From positions 1-19,500 of the forward strand of contig RGRP01000008.1 of assembly GCA_010021145.1 (NCBI GenBank): a stretch of DNA of 19,500 nt. Direction: 5' to 3'. A model generated the notes under the pieces. It did no database searches and had not been told where the DNA came from. It saw only the letters and a program-made list of their open reading frames with translations. Source of the stretch: Candidatus Fonsibacter lacus. GTDB lineage: Bacteria; Pseudomonadota; Alphaproteobacteria; Pelagibacterales; Pelagibacteraceae. The position numbers and the translations under genes are program-made. Below, in pieces: positions 1 through 5,940 of the stretch (positions are counted from its first letter, which is position 1; every line of letters starts with the position of its first letter).

Positions 1-31
1 TTTCCAACCCCAACTTCTGAGGTAACTAACG

Positions 32-418
32 ATGGCATCCATCTTTGAACTGGAGAACGCCAACTTCGGGCGTGCTACCGAGGGCCGCGTCGTTCTGGCC
101 GGCTCCAACGCTGATACCACCCTCACCGCTGCCCAAAGCGTTGAGGCCATCGTCACCGTCACCCCCACCACGGGCCGCACCTACACCACTGCCACCGCCG
201 CTGACATCATCAGCGAGCTGGGCAACAGTGCCAAAGTCGGCCAGTCCTTTGAGATCACCATTGTGAATCTCGCAGGCTCCACCCATGCCGTCACCTTCGC
301 TGGCGGCACCGGCGTGACCGTGACCGGCAATGCCACCGTTGCTGCTGCTACCTCGGCCACCTATGTCGGCCGCATGGCATCCAGCACCACCGTGGTCTAT
401 TACCGCAAGGGTGGCTGA
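32..418 (+). CDS. Putative capsid decoration-type structural protein
   Basis: 128 residues. The sequence is rich in Ala, Thr, Val and Gly with alternating hydrophobic residues and almost no charged stretches, as expected of a small all-beta virion protein. There is no signal peptide or membrane segment. The ATG is preceded by TGAGGTAA, a reasonable ribosome binding site 8-15 nt upstream. It is first in a tightly packed head block that runs into the head morphogenesis gene at 2300, so a role on the capsid surface, next to an unseen major capsid gene to the left, is the natural inference. I do not recognise a named family. A short fibre or another head-associated protein is also possible. Confidence 0.55.
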   Translation: MASIFELENANFGRATEGRVVLAGSNADTTLTAAQSVEAIVTVTPTTGRTYTTATAADIISELGNSAKVGQSFEITIVNLAGSTHAVTFAGGTGVTVTGNATVAAATSATYVGRMASSTTVVYYRKGG

Positions 419-420
419 GC

Positions 421-576
421 TTGGGTCTGTTCGCTTTTAAGCGACTGCGTGAACAGGAGGCTGCCCGCAAGGCGGCCTCTTTTTCTATGGAGCAGAGCAC
501 CCAGCAGGAAGCACCTGCTGAGAAGCCGAAACGTCGTGGTCGGCAACCTAAGGCAATCTCAGTGGATCAAGACTGA
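421..576 (+). CDS. Small basic head-region protein, TTG start
   Basis: 51 codons begin at a TTG two bases after the stop at 418, and the TGA overlaps the next ATG (TGATG), a coupling arrangement used throughout this window. The product starts MGLFAFKRLREQEAARKAAS, continues with a Gln/Glu/Pro-rich linker and ends with the basic run KPKRRGRQPKA, which resembles an AT-hook. Small proteins of this style sit beside capsid genes in many phages; the function is unknown. The start is uncertain: ATG 487 would give only 30 residues. The frame contains a terminator-like hairpin at 457-484, so either translation reads through it or the hairpin really is intergenic and this frame is not a gene. Confidence 0.55.
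   Translation: MGLFAFKRLREQEAARKAASFSMEQSTQQEAPAEKPKRRGRQPKAISVDQD
457..484 (+). terminator. Rho-independent terminator-like hairpin
   Basis: GAGGCTGCC (457-465) pairs with GGCGGCCTC (471-479) over 9 bp with one G-T wobble around the loop CGCAA, followed directly by five T. It lies within the small frame 421-576. It could attenuate readthrough from the highly expressed capsid-side genes into those downstream. Confidence 0.6.
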
Positions 577-896
577 TGGCGACGTTTGTAGGCGGTGGGG
601 ACGCTACCCAGCGAAGCGTTGCCAGCCGCACCCCCACCACTACAAGCGTTGCTAGCAGCGCCAGCAGCGTTACGGTGCTTGCCGCAAACGTCAATCGCAA
701 GGGCCTGAGTGTCAGCAATATCAGCACGGCCAAGCTGTATCTGAGTTTTACCAGCCCAGCTACAACGACCAACTGCTTCATCGAAGTCCCTGCCGGTGCA
801 TTTCTGCTGCTAGATCAGCAGTGCATTGTGACCAATGCGATATATGGGATTTGGGCTAGCGCTAACGGCACCGCGCAGGTTACCGAGTACGTCTGA
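576..896 (+). CDS. Small virion-type beta-sandwich protein
   Basis: 106 residues. The N-terminal third is Ser/Thr-rich and low complexity. The C-terminal part has a recurring phage signature: NRKGLSVSN, then STAKLYLSF, then a GIWASANGTAQVTE ending. I know this pattern (RKGL, small-residue beta strands, GIW..ANG..V.E) from many uncharacterised phage structural proteins, often next to head or tail genes; no biochemical role is established that I can name. The ATG overlaps the preceding TGA and its own TGA overlaps the next ATG at 896, so it is translationally coupled on both sides. A decoration or head-fibre base role is inference from position. Confidence 0.6.
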   Translation: MATFVGGGDATQRSVASRTPTTTSVASSASSVTVLAANVNRKGLSVSNISTAKLYLSFTSPATTTNCFIEVPAGAFLLLDQQCIVTNAIYGIWASANGTAQVTEYV

Positions 897-1753
897 TGGC
901 ACTGCTGTTAACGGCTGACGGAAGCGGACTGCAACGTGCAGGGCGCGGGCTGTCATTTGCTGGGTCAGCAGCGCCGAGCGTGCCGTGGACGCCAAGCAAT
1001 CTGACCTCTGTTGTGGCTTGGTGGGACGCAAGCGATAGCGCCACTGTGACGTATTCAACAGGAACTTCGGTTAGCAACTGGAGCAGCAAAGTTGGCAGCT
1101 ATGCCTTAACGCAAGCCACTTCCAGCAAGCAGCCAAGCCACTCAGGTAGCGTCAACAGCAAAAGCACCATTGTTTTTGATGGCAATAGCGACGGGCTTTC
1201 TGTGGGCAGCTTTAATCTAACAGCAGGAGGGCAGAAGTTTTCGATCTGGCTAGTTGCAACTGCTGCTAACACCGCAGATGACATGGTTTTTGCAGAGCAC
1301 ACTACCAACTTCAATGGCACAAGCGGGGCGTTTATCTGCTACAGAGCCAGCACGAAAAGTCTTCACTTTGGCAAGAAATCAGGAGGCAACTGGGCTGCCT
1401 GGGAATCATCGAGCCTTTTAACTACAACACCCGCCATTGGCATCAGTACGCACGATGGCACGCTGTCCAGCGAGGAAAGCAAAGTTTATTTTAACGGTGC
1501 CCTGAATGGCGCAGCCCTATCTGGCTTTAACAGTGACACCAATAGCAACAACATTAGCGATACGCTTTATGTTGGCAGCAGAGCAAATAGCAGTCTTTAT
1601 CTCAACGGTCAGATTTGCGAGATCGGTTTTACGACCACTGCGATGTCCCTAGATGATCGCCAGAAACTTGAAGGTTACCTGGCCCACAAGTGGGGCCTCA
1701 CCGCAAGCCTGCCCAGCGATCACCCGTACAAATCAGCCACACCGACTGTCTGA
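896..1753 (+). CDS. LamG/concanavalin-like lectin-fold phage protein
   Basis: 285 residues. After a short phage-specific N-terminus, residues about 40-270 read as a jelly-roll lectin domain: VVAWWDASD, a FDGNSDGL strand, an IWLVATA strand and DTLYVGSRA. The end carries the signature LEGYLAHKWGL followed by LPSDHPYK, which closes LamG-like domains in many phage and marine bacterial proteins. Such domains usually bind glycans or proteins. Its place among head genes suggests a capsid-surface adhesin, though a tail-fibre role cannot be excluded. There is no signal peptide. Start and stop overlap both neighbours (TGATG). Base composition is a little AT-richer than the flanking head genes, as in the other lectin genes of the window. 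Confidence 0.75.
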   Translation: MALLLTADGSGLQRAGRGLSFAGSAAPSVPWTPSNLTSVVAWWDASDSATVTYSTGTSVSNWSSKVGSYALTQATSSKQPSHSGSVNSKSTIVFDGNSDGLSVGSFNLTAGGQKFSIWLVATAANTADDMVFAEHTTNFNGTSGAFICYRASTKSLHFGKKSGGNWAAWESSSLLTTTPAIGISTHDGTLSSEESKVYFNGALNGAALSGFNSDTNSNNISDTLYVGSRANSSLYLNGQICEIGFTTTAMSLDDRQKLEGYLAHKWGLTASLPSDHPYKSATPTV

Positions 1754-2094
1754 TGACTTACCTCCTATTCACCAACGAGGCCGACGCCTTTGCAGCTGAG
1801 CTGCAGATCCGCAGCAACGTGCAGGCATATGTAGCGGCCAATCTGCCCGATCGCCTCAAGGATGGTGGGCTGATCGGGATCAACGCCGCCGATGGCAGCC
1901 TGCAACCTGACGCCTGCCTCACCACCGCGTGGTGTGTGCCACAAGTGTGTGATGAAGGTTGGGTTGTGCCCATGCCAGAGGCTGGCCAGATTGGCCAAAT
2001 GACTGTGCAGGAGTTTCTAGCAGGCGTGGGGGGAACTGCGTTAGCCAGCCCCACCTTCCCAGCACCAGCGAATCCGCTGGGGGTTGTTCCCTAA
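1753..2094 (+). CDS. Phage hypothetical protein, 113 aa
   Basis: The ATG at 1753 overlaps the previous TGA and is chosen over an in-frame ATG at 1690 that would lie inside the lectin gene. The product begins MTYLLFTNEADAFAAE and contains a helical first half, a TTAWCVPQVCDEGWVVP core and a Pro/Ala-rich tail. Short proteins of this pattern, an N-terminal YLLF..E.. helix followed by a W-x-V-P segment, are frequent near structural genes of cyanophage-like genomes, and some are called tail-fibre assembly proteins on position alone. No catalytic motif is visible. I do not assign a function. Confidence 0.65.
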   Translation: MTYLLFTNEADAFAAELQIRSNVQAYVAANLPDRLKDGGLIGINAADGSLQPDACLTTAWCVPQVCDEGWVVPMPEAGQIGQMTVQEFLAGVGGTALASPTFPAPANPLGVVP

Positions 2095-2169
2095 ACTCTT
2101 GGGTTGTGAAGATGCGGCGTGGGTCAACTCACTACGCGGCCGGCAAGCTAGGCGGCAGCTCCTGTCTTC

Positions 2170-2307
2170 ATGGCCAAGGCCAAGACCGGCCAGGCCGGCA
2201 CACTCCGCCGCGAACCCAAGCCTAAGCGCACTTCCATCGGCCACGGTCACCGCAAGCTGAGCAGCCTGAAGAAGCGAGGCAAATACCGGGGTCAAGGCCA
2301 TGGCTGA
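2170..2307 (+). CDS. Small very basic phage protein, 45 aa
   Basis: This gene is short. ATG 2170 opens 45 codons ending at TGA 2305-2307, 8 nt into the head morphogenesis gene. The product is Lys/Arg-rich: it starts MAKAKTGQAGTLRREPKPKR, then TSIGHGHRK, and ends KKRGKYRGQGHG. The RTSIG...KYRGQG ending is a pattern I associate with small basic proteins found among head genes of many tailed phages. Nucleic-acid or portal/scaffold contact is plausible from the charge, but no role is established. Out-of-frame coding noise is unlikely given the phage-family pattern and the overlap with the next gene. Confidence 0.65.
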   Translation: MAKAKTGQAGTLRREPKPKRTSIGHGHRKLSSLKKRGKYRGQGHG

Positions 2308-3319
2308 TCTGTCCGCTCAGGTTGAAGCCTTTCTGCGCAATGCCCTCGCGGCCAAGAAGCTGGAAGATCGCCTGATCAAACAGGCATTGCGTGATCTGCG
2401 CACCACGCTGGTGGCCGTGGAGCGTGCGGTGGGTAGCTCGGGTGCCTTGGCCGTGGGGCCAGGCCGTGAGCGCATCATCGCCAGCATCGTCGAGGCCGTT
2501 GGCAACAGCGTGCAGGACAGCTTCGGGGTACCGCAGCTGGCGGCCATGCAGGAAGCCTTGGCGCCGTTTGTGGAGCGGCAGCTGGAGTTTGCACGCCGCA
2601 TGGTCACGATGGCCGGCGGTGAGCTGACTAGCGAGGGTGCTGTGCAGCTCACGCCGGCGCAGGTCAACCGCTTGGTGAACGATGCGGTGGTGGGCGGCAA
2701 GACGCTGAGCACGCAGCTCACCGCAACGCTGCCAGCGGCTGTGGCGGACCGCGTGGAGCGCTACATCCGGCTCGGACTGTCCGATCTCGGCGGCGAGGTG
2801 TTCCGCACCTACGAGGATGCGGTGGTGCGCACCACGGAGAACAACGTGGAGGCGATCATTCGCACCGGCGTGCAGGAAGTCGGCAACGCGGCGCAGCAGG
2901 CGATCTATGAGTTTGAGACGGACCCGGCCTGGCTGGGCCCGGATGGACTGGTGTGGACGGCTGTGCTGGACAGCTCGGTCTGCCCGATCTGTTTGAAGCT
3001 TGATGGCAAGCGGTTTCCAGCCAGCTATCGCAAGGCATCAGTCCACCCGCAATGCCGCTGCTACCTCATTCCCTGGAAGTGGCGCAACGAGACGATGACC
3101 AACCCGGACGGCACCACAGAGCCCACCCGTCGCCCCGCTGAAGGTGACAACGGCGAGCAGGCCCTGTCCTTCAAGGCCGCTGCCAAGACATGGGTGCAGG
3201 ACAACCCCGAAACCGCGCAGGCCATCTTTGGCAAGAAGCTTGGCCAGCGCCTCGTTGACGGTGAGATCAGCTTTGACAAGGCGGTGAAGCAGTGGAGCGC
3301 ACCGAAGGCGGCAACTTAA
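2300..3319 (+). CDS. Head morphogenesis / minor capsid protein (Mu gpF-like)
   Basis: 339 residues. The N-terminal 200 are helical. Residues about 217-256 carry the core of the phage Mu F-like (SPP1 gp7) minor head protein family: VWTAVLDSSVCPIC, LDGKRF, then VHPQCRCYLIP. C228 and C231 with H249, C252 and C254 form a probable metal-binding cluster characteristic of this family. These proteins enter the procapsid with the portal and act early in infection or in head assembly. The C-terminal region (NPETAQAIFGKKLGQRLVDG) is the usual helical tail. The length fits the family. It follows the 45-residue basic protein with an 8-nt overlap and precedes the head-tail adaptor by 18 nt, a standard head-module order. 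Confidence 0.88.
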   Translation: MADLSAQVEAFLRNALAAKKLEDRLIKQALRDLRTTLVAVERAVGSSGALAVGPGRERIIASIVEAVGNSVQDSFGVPQLAAMQEALAPFVERQLEFARRMVTMAGGELTSEGAVQLTPAQVNRLVNDAVVGGKTLSTQLTATLPAAVADRVERYIRLGLSDLGGEVFRTYEDAVVRTTENNVEAIIRTGVQEVGNAAQQAIYEFETDPAWLGPDGLVWTAVLDSSVCPICLKLDGKRFPASYRKASVHPQCRCYLIPWKWRNETMTNPDGTTEPTRRPAEGDNGEQALSFKAAAKTWVQDNPETAQAIFGKKLGQRLVDGEISFDKAVKQWSAPKAAT

Positions 3320-3337
3320 GGCCAAGAGTGTGCCGCC

Positions 3338-3895
3338 ATGCCCGTCACCGTCACCGCCACCGTTGGCTCGGCATCGGCCAACAGCTACCTGACCGTCGCG
3401 GCTGCTGACGATCTAGCCAACCTGTACCTCGGCACCCTCAACTGGGCATCGGCAACGACCGATAACAAGGGTCGGGCGCTGATCATGGCGACCCGCTACC
3501 TCGACGAGCTGACTTGGATCGGCAGCAAGGCCAGCACCACGCAGAGCCTGCTCTGGCCGCGCAGTGATGCCGAATGCGGCGACTGGAGCTTCACCAACGC
3601 GGAAATTCCCCAGCCGATCAAGCAGGCCACCTTTGATCTGGCCGAATACCTCCTCGGTGATGGAAATGCCCTGAGCGGGGCCGGCACCGGCAGCAGCGAG
3701 CTGATCCCCGGCATCCCTAACGCCAACCTCAAGCGTGCACGCGTCGATGTGATCGACGTGGAGTTCAACAGCACCGGCCAAGCCGACAGCAAGACGGCCC
3801 TCAATGTCGTGCCACATCTGAGCCAGGTGCTTGGTTGTCTGTGCATCAGCTCGGCGTCGTCTGCATACGGCAGTCGGCCCGTGTTGCGCAGTTAA
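3338..3895 (+). CDS. Head-tail adaptor (DnaT-like/gp6-type) protein
   Basis: 185 residues. The N-terminus (ASANSYLTVAAADDLANLYL), then KGRALIMATRYLDEL.W, TTQSLLWPRS, and IPQPIKQATFDLAEYLL match the helical phage protein family listed as putative DnaT-like, whose members act as the first head-completion adaptor on the portal ring. The C-terminal half is a beta-rich extension ending SRPVLRS. It follows the head morphogenesis gene, which fits a neck role. TAA 3893-3895 lies within TAAGAT, a fair -10-like hexamer just before the sigma-like gene. Confidence 0.68.
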   Translation: MPVTVTATVGSASANSYLTVAAADDLANLYLGTLNWASATTDNKGRALIMATRYLDELTWIGSKASTTQSLLWPRSDAECGDWSFTNAEIPQPIKQATFDLAEYLLGDGNALSGAGTGSSELIPGIPNANLKRARVDVIDVEFNSTGQADSKTALNVVPHLSQVLGCLCISSASSAYGSRPVLRS

Positions 3896-3898
3896 GAT
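3893..3898 (+). promoter_or_regulatory. Possible -10 element before sigma-like gene
   Basis: TAAGAT fits the TAnnnT -10 consensus and lies 6 nt before ATG 3905, so a transcript would be nearly leaderless. No convincing -35 hexamer is seen 17 nt upstream, and the TAA doubles as the stop of the preceding gene. This is weak, position-based support. Confidence 0.25.
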
Positions 3899-3904
3899 GT
3901 AGTC

Positions 3905-4480
3905 ATGCGCGTTGCAGACGGCCAGCTTTCGCTTTTCACCGTCACGGTTGCTGCTCAACCAAAGCGCCGCGCAGAAGCGCATCTAGCCAAACCGCTGACG
4001 CGAGAAGAGCAGCGCCGTTTTGGCCGCCTGTATGCCGAGAACATCGGTCTGATCCGCAGCTTTGGCGGCAAGCTGGCCCGCAAATATGGCCACTGCATGG
4101 CGCGGGAGGATATTTGGTCGGCAGTGGATCTGGCCTTTATCAAGGCCTGCAAGGCATGGGATCCACAGCGGGGCCGACTCAGCACCATCTTCTGGAGCTT
4201 TGCGCAAGGCGAGGTGCTGCATTACCTGCGCAGCCACAACTGGACAATCAAGGCCACGCATAAGGCACGGCTGCTTGGCAACCAGGCACGCAAGCTGATG
4301 GCGCTGGGCTGGGAATCAGCAGCGGTGTGCTGCGAGCTGGGCTGCAGTCGCAACGACCTGAAGGAGGCCTTGCTGGCCACCGCTGGCATTGCGCATGACG
4401 TGAAAGGCTTTGATCTGCACGTTTGCCCACGGGCCACGCCATGGGAAGTGCTGGAGGCTGAGGAAGAAGCGGCAAGTTAG
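3905..4480 (+). CDS. Phage sigma-70-like factor
   Basis: 191 residues. Residues about 45-115 read as sigma-70 region 2: ENIGLIRSFGGKLARKYG, then AREDIWSAVDLAFIKACKAWDPQRG, then LSTIFWSFAQGEVLHYLRSH. The order matches the NxGL / EDL.Q.G..GL..A...FDP.RG.FSTYA.W...E..HYLR pattern of alternative sigma factors. Residues about 134-158 (GWESAAVCCELGCSRNDLKEAL) resemble a region 3/4 helix-turn-helix. A separate full-length region 4 is not evident, so this is a compact factor. It would redirect host RNA polymerase, probably to late phage promoters. It lies between the head-tail adaptor and the tail tube gene. The function is inferred from domain pattern only; a DNA-binding regulator lacking core-binding ability is the alternative. 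Confidence 0.75.
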   Translation: MRVADGQLSLFTVTVAAQPKRRAEAHLAKPLTREEQRRFGRLYAENIGLIRSFGGKLARKYGHCMAREDIWSAVDLAFIKACKAWDPQRGRLSTIFWSFAQGEVLHYLRSHNWTIKATHKARLLGNQARKLMALGWESAAVCCELGCSRNDLKEALLATAGIAHDVKGFDLHVCPRATPWEVLEAEEEAAS

Positions 4481-4502
4481 GGCACACGACACTGAGCATC
4501 AA

Positions 4503-4970
4503 ATGGGCTATTTCGCCGCCCTTGGTTACAAGCTGTACGTCAAGGCTGGCACTACGTCCAGCACCAACCCGACCGCTTCAACTGGGATGACCCTAGTTGG
4601 CAACCTGAGCGACTGCCCGATTCAAGGCAATAGCGACACCACGGACGTGATTGATTACAGCAGCACGCAAGGCTTTAAAAAGTCTGTGGTGACTGGCATG
4701 GCATATACTTTACCTTCCACGATGAATTTAGACCTCAACGATGCCGCATACGCCATCTTGAAAGACGCGTTTCTCAATGCCACCACCAAGACGGTGGAAT
4801 GGTATCGGGAATCCCCTGAGATGAGCAGCACCGGCAACCCTGAATACCATTCCGGCGTTGCGTTCGTAACTGATTTTCAGGAGAGCGTGGCCGCAGGCCA
4901 AGTGGCTACTGTGAGCTTCACGTTGACGGGTTATGGGGCGCCGTCTTGGGTGGCCGAGACAAACGCCTGA
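4503..4970 (+). CDS. Major tail tube protein
   Basis: 155 residues from ATG 4503; an in-frame ATG at 4410 would run through the end of the sigma-like gene and is rejected. The protein has the tail-tube pattern of siphoviruses: an early GYKLYVKAG strand, then VGNLSDCPIQGNSDTTDVIDY, a central variable helix, and a C-terminal block VAFVTDFQESVAAGQVATVSFTLTGYGAPSW. In phages such as lambda (gpV) and SPP1 this protein polymerises into hexameric rings around the tape measure. The length is at the short end for the family. A terminator follows, so this gene closes the first + strand transcription unit, consistent with high expression. Confidence 0.82.
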   Translation: MGYFAALGYKLYVKAGTTSSTNPTASTGMTLVGNLSDCPIQGNSDTTDVIDYSSTQGFKKSVVTGMAYTLPSTMNLDLNDAAYAILKDAFLNATTKTVEWYRESPEMSSTGNPEYHSGVAFVTDFQESVAAGQVATVSFTLTGYGAPSWVAETNA

Positions 4971-4977
4971 GCAACCT
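4969..4977 (+). repeat. Junction motif copy GAGCAACCT
   Basis: This copy of the recurrent junction motif overlaps the tail-tube TGA. It lies 19 nt before the terminator stem and is followed by TAGACT, a TAnnnT hexamer. No + strand gene starts downstream of it. Confidence 0.45.
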
Positions 4978-4996
4978 AGACTGTAAGAGTCGAGGG

Positions 4997-5028
4997 GCGG
5001 TCGTTGTGGAGGCGACCGCTTTTTCTTT
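4997..5028 (+). terminator. Rho-independent terminator after tail tube gene
   Basis: GCGGTCG (4997-5003) and CGACCGC (5013-5019) form a perfect 7-bp stem with a 9-nt loop, followed by TTTTTCTTT. It stops + strand transcription before the convergent minus-strand genes. Read on the minus strand the hairpin is followed by CCCC, so it is not bidirectional. Confidence 0.85.
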
Positions 5029-5030
5029 GT

Positions 5031-5498
5031 CTACAGGCGATTGCTAGCAAGGCGGCGCCATTCACGGGCAAAGAACTGATCCAACGGCACGGCTTCTAGG
5101 GCAGGCTGAATCCAGTTGCGCGGACGCACCACAGAACCGCGATTGGTTGTGTAGCCGGTCAGCACAAGAGCGGAATACGGTGCATTCCAGCGGTACACGA
5201 GCTGGGTGGCAGACGAGCGGATGCGCTCCTGTGAGTTCATCAGCTTGCCAAGGTCAACAATGTTGCGTGGCGTCGTGACCTTCTCGCCATTGCGGCGGTG
5301 TGTGATGCGCGGCTTACCAGCTTTGGGGTGCCCGGCTGGCCATGTCGGCTCCCAGTCGTAGCGGACCGTCTTCATCTCCTGCTTGAACTGCGGGTAGATC
5401 ACCTTGTCGTAGGCAGTCAGGATCGCAGGGATCCGCAGCTTGAGCTGGGTGCTGTTCCACCCGGTCAGCTTGTACGTGGCCCGAACCTGAACGGCCAT
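5031..5498 (-). CDS. Neck/tail-completion protein (HK97 gp10-like)
   Basis: 155 residues, minus strand. The pattern RNIVDLGKLMNSQ, then YRWNAPYSALVLTGYTTNRG, then VRPRNWIQPAL matches HK97 gp10-type tail-component (neck) proteins, which carry a .IVDTG.L.DS, Y.W...YA..VH.GY and a closing RPW...AL. Such proteins complete the head-tail joint or terminate the tail. The N-terminal half is basic and helical. Its ATG overlaps the TGA of the upstream minus-strand gene at 5498, so the two form an operon. They are inverted relative to all neighbouring structural genes and converge on the tail tube gene. Confidence 0.68.
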   Translation of the reverse strand: MAVQVRATYKLTGWNSTQLKLRIPAILTAYDKVIYPQFKQEMKTVRYDWEPTWPAGHPKAGKPRITHRRNGEKVTTPRNIVDLGKLMNSQERIRSSATQLVYRWNAPYSALVLTGYTTNRGSVVRPRNWIQPALEAVPLDQFFAREWRRLASNRL

Positions 5499-5893
5499 CA
5501 GCTCTGCAGGTAGCGGACCAGGCGGATCTTGTCCCCGAGCACCTGCTGCAGCGTGCTGCCGATGGTGCCGGTGCTGCCGTAGGGATGCCTGCTGTTGATC
5601 ACCTCGCAGGCCACGCTGCCTTGGCTGGCGAAGTTGAGCGTGCCAGTGATGCCAGGCTTGATGCGAGCATCGAGGGCCTGCGGGCTGACGGCATAGCCCT
5701 CAAAGGTTTCAACGTCGGCATCAATGCCAGGTAACCCGGAGCCATTGCTGCTGCCTTGGCGCAGGTACAACGTCACGCTGACCGTTTCAGTGGCCGGTGT
5801 GATGTTGCCGGTATCAGGGTCGGTGAAGGTGCCTACGGTCGGCAGGTTGAAGACTGCCGTGGCATTAGCGAGGCCGGCGAGTGCGCTTGTCAT
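5498..5893 (-). CDS. Probable neck protein (head-closure candidate)
   Basis: 131 residues, minus strand, first gene of a two-gene inverted operon. It is beta-rich: TETVSVTLYLRQGSS, then DVETFEGYAVSPQALDARIKPG, then GTIGSTLQQVLGDKIRLVRYLQS at the C-terminus. I do not recognise a named family. Small beta proteins partnered with an HK97 gp10-like gene are commonly head-closure (stopper) proteins, so that role is inferred from context. The ATG follows the junction motif GAGCAACCT by only 5 nt. The gene diverges from the tape measure gene across a 47-bp gap that holds an inverted repeat. Confidence 0.55.
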   Translation of the reverse strand: MTSALAGLANATAVFNLPTVGTFTDPDTGNITPATETVSVTLYLRQGSSNGSGLPGIDADVETFEGYAVSPQALDARIKPGITGTLNFASQGSVACEVINSRHPYGSTGTIGSTLQQVLGDKIRLVRYLQS

Positions 5894-5898
5894 GGCCT

Positions 5899-5919
5899 AG
5901 GTTGCTCTGGCGGCAACCT
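5899..5919. promoter_or_regulatory. Divergent control region with inverted repeat
   Basis: AGGTTGC (5899-5905) and GCAACCT (5913-5919) are perfect inverted copies with a 7-nt spacer. They lie in the 47-bp gap between the minus-strand neck operon and the tape measure gene. Read outward, each half is a copy of the junction motif directed at its own gene: 5 nt before the ATG at 5893 and 21 nt before the GTG at 5941. Back-to-back promoters or a palindromic operator are the two simple readings. Confidence 0.55.
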
Positions 5920-5940
5920 TGAGAAAGATGGTGGGTTGGC

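Noticed and set aside
3413..3982. Long minus-strand frame (189 aa) opposite the head-tail adaptor
   Set aside because: It is antisense to a recognised adaptor gene and the start of the sigma-like gene, and its composition is what a high-GC antisense frame gives.
4599..4606. GGCAACCT inside the tail tube gene
   Set aside because: It encodes Gly-Asn-Leu in the middle of a well-supported gene with no nearby start, so it is treated as chance and not listed as a junction copy.
4997..5028. Bidirectional terminator serving the minus-strand neck operon too
   Set aside because: On the minus strand the stem is followed by CCCC, not a T run, so only + strand termination is supported.
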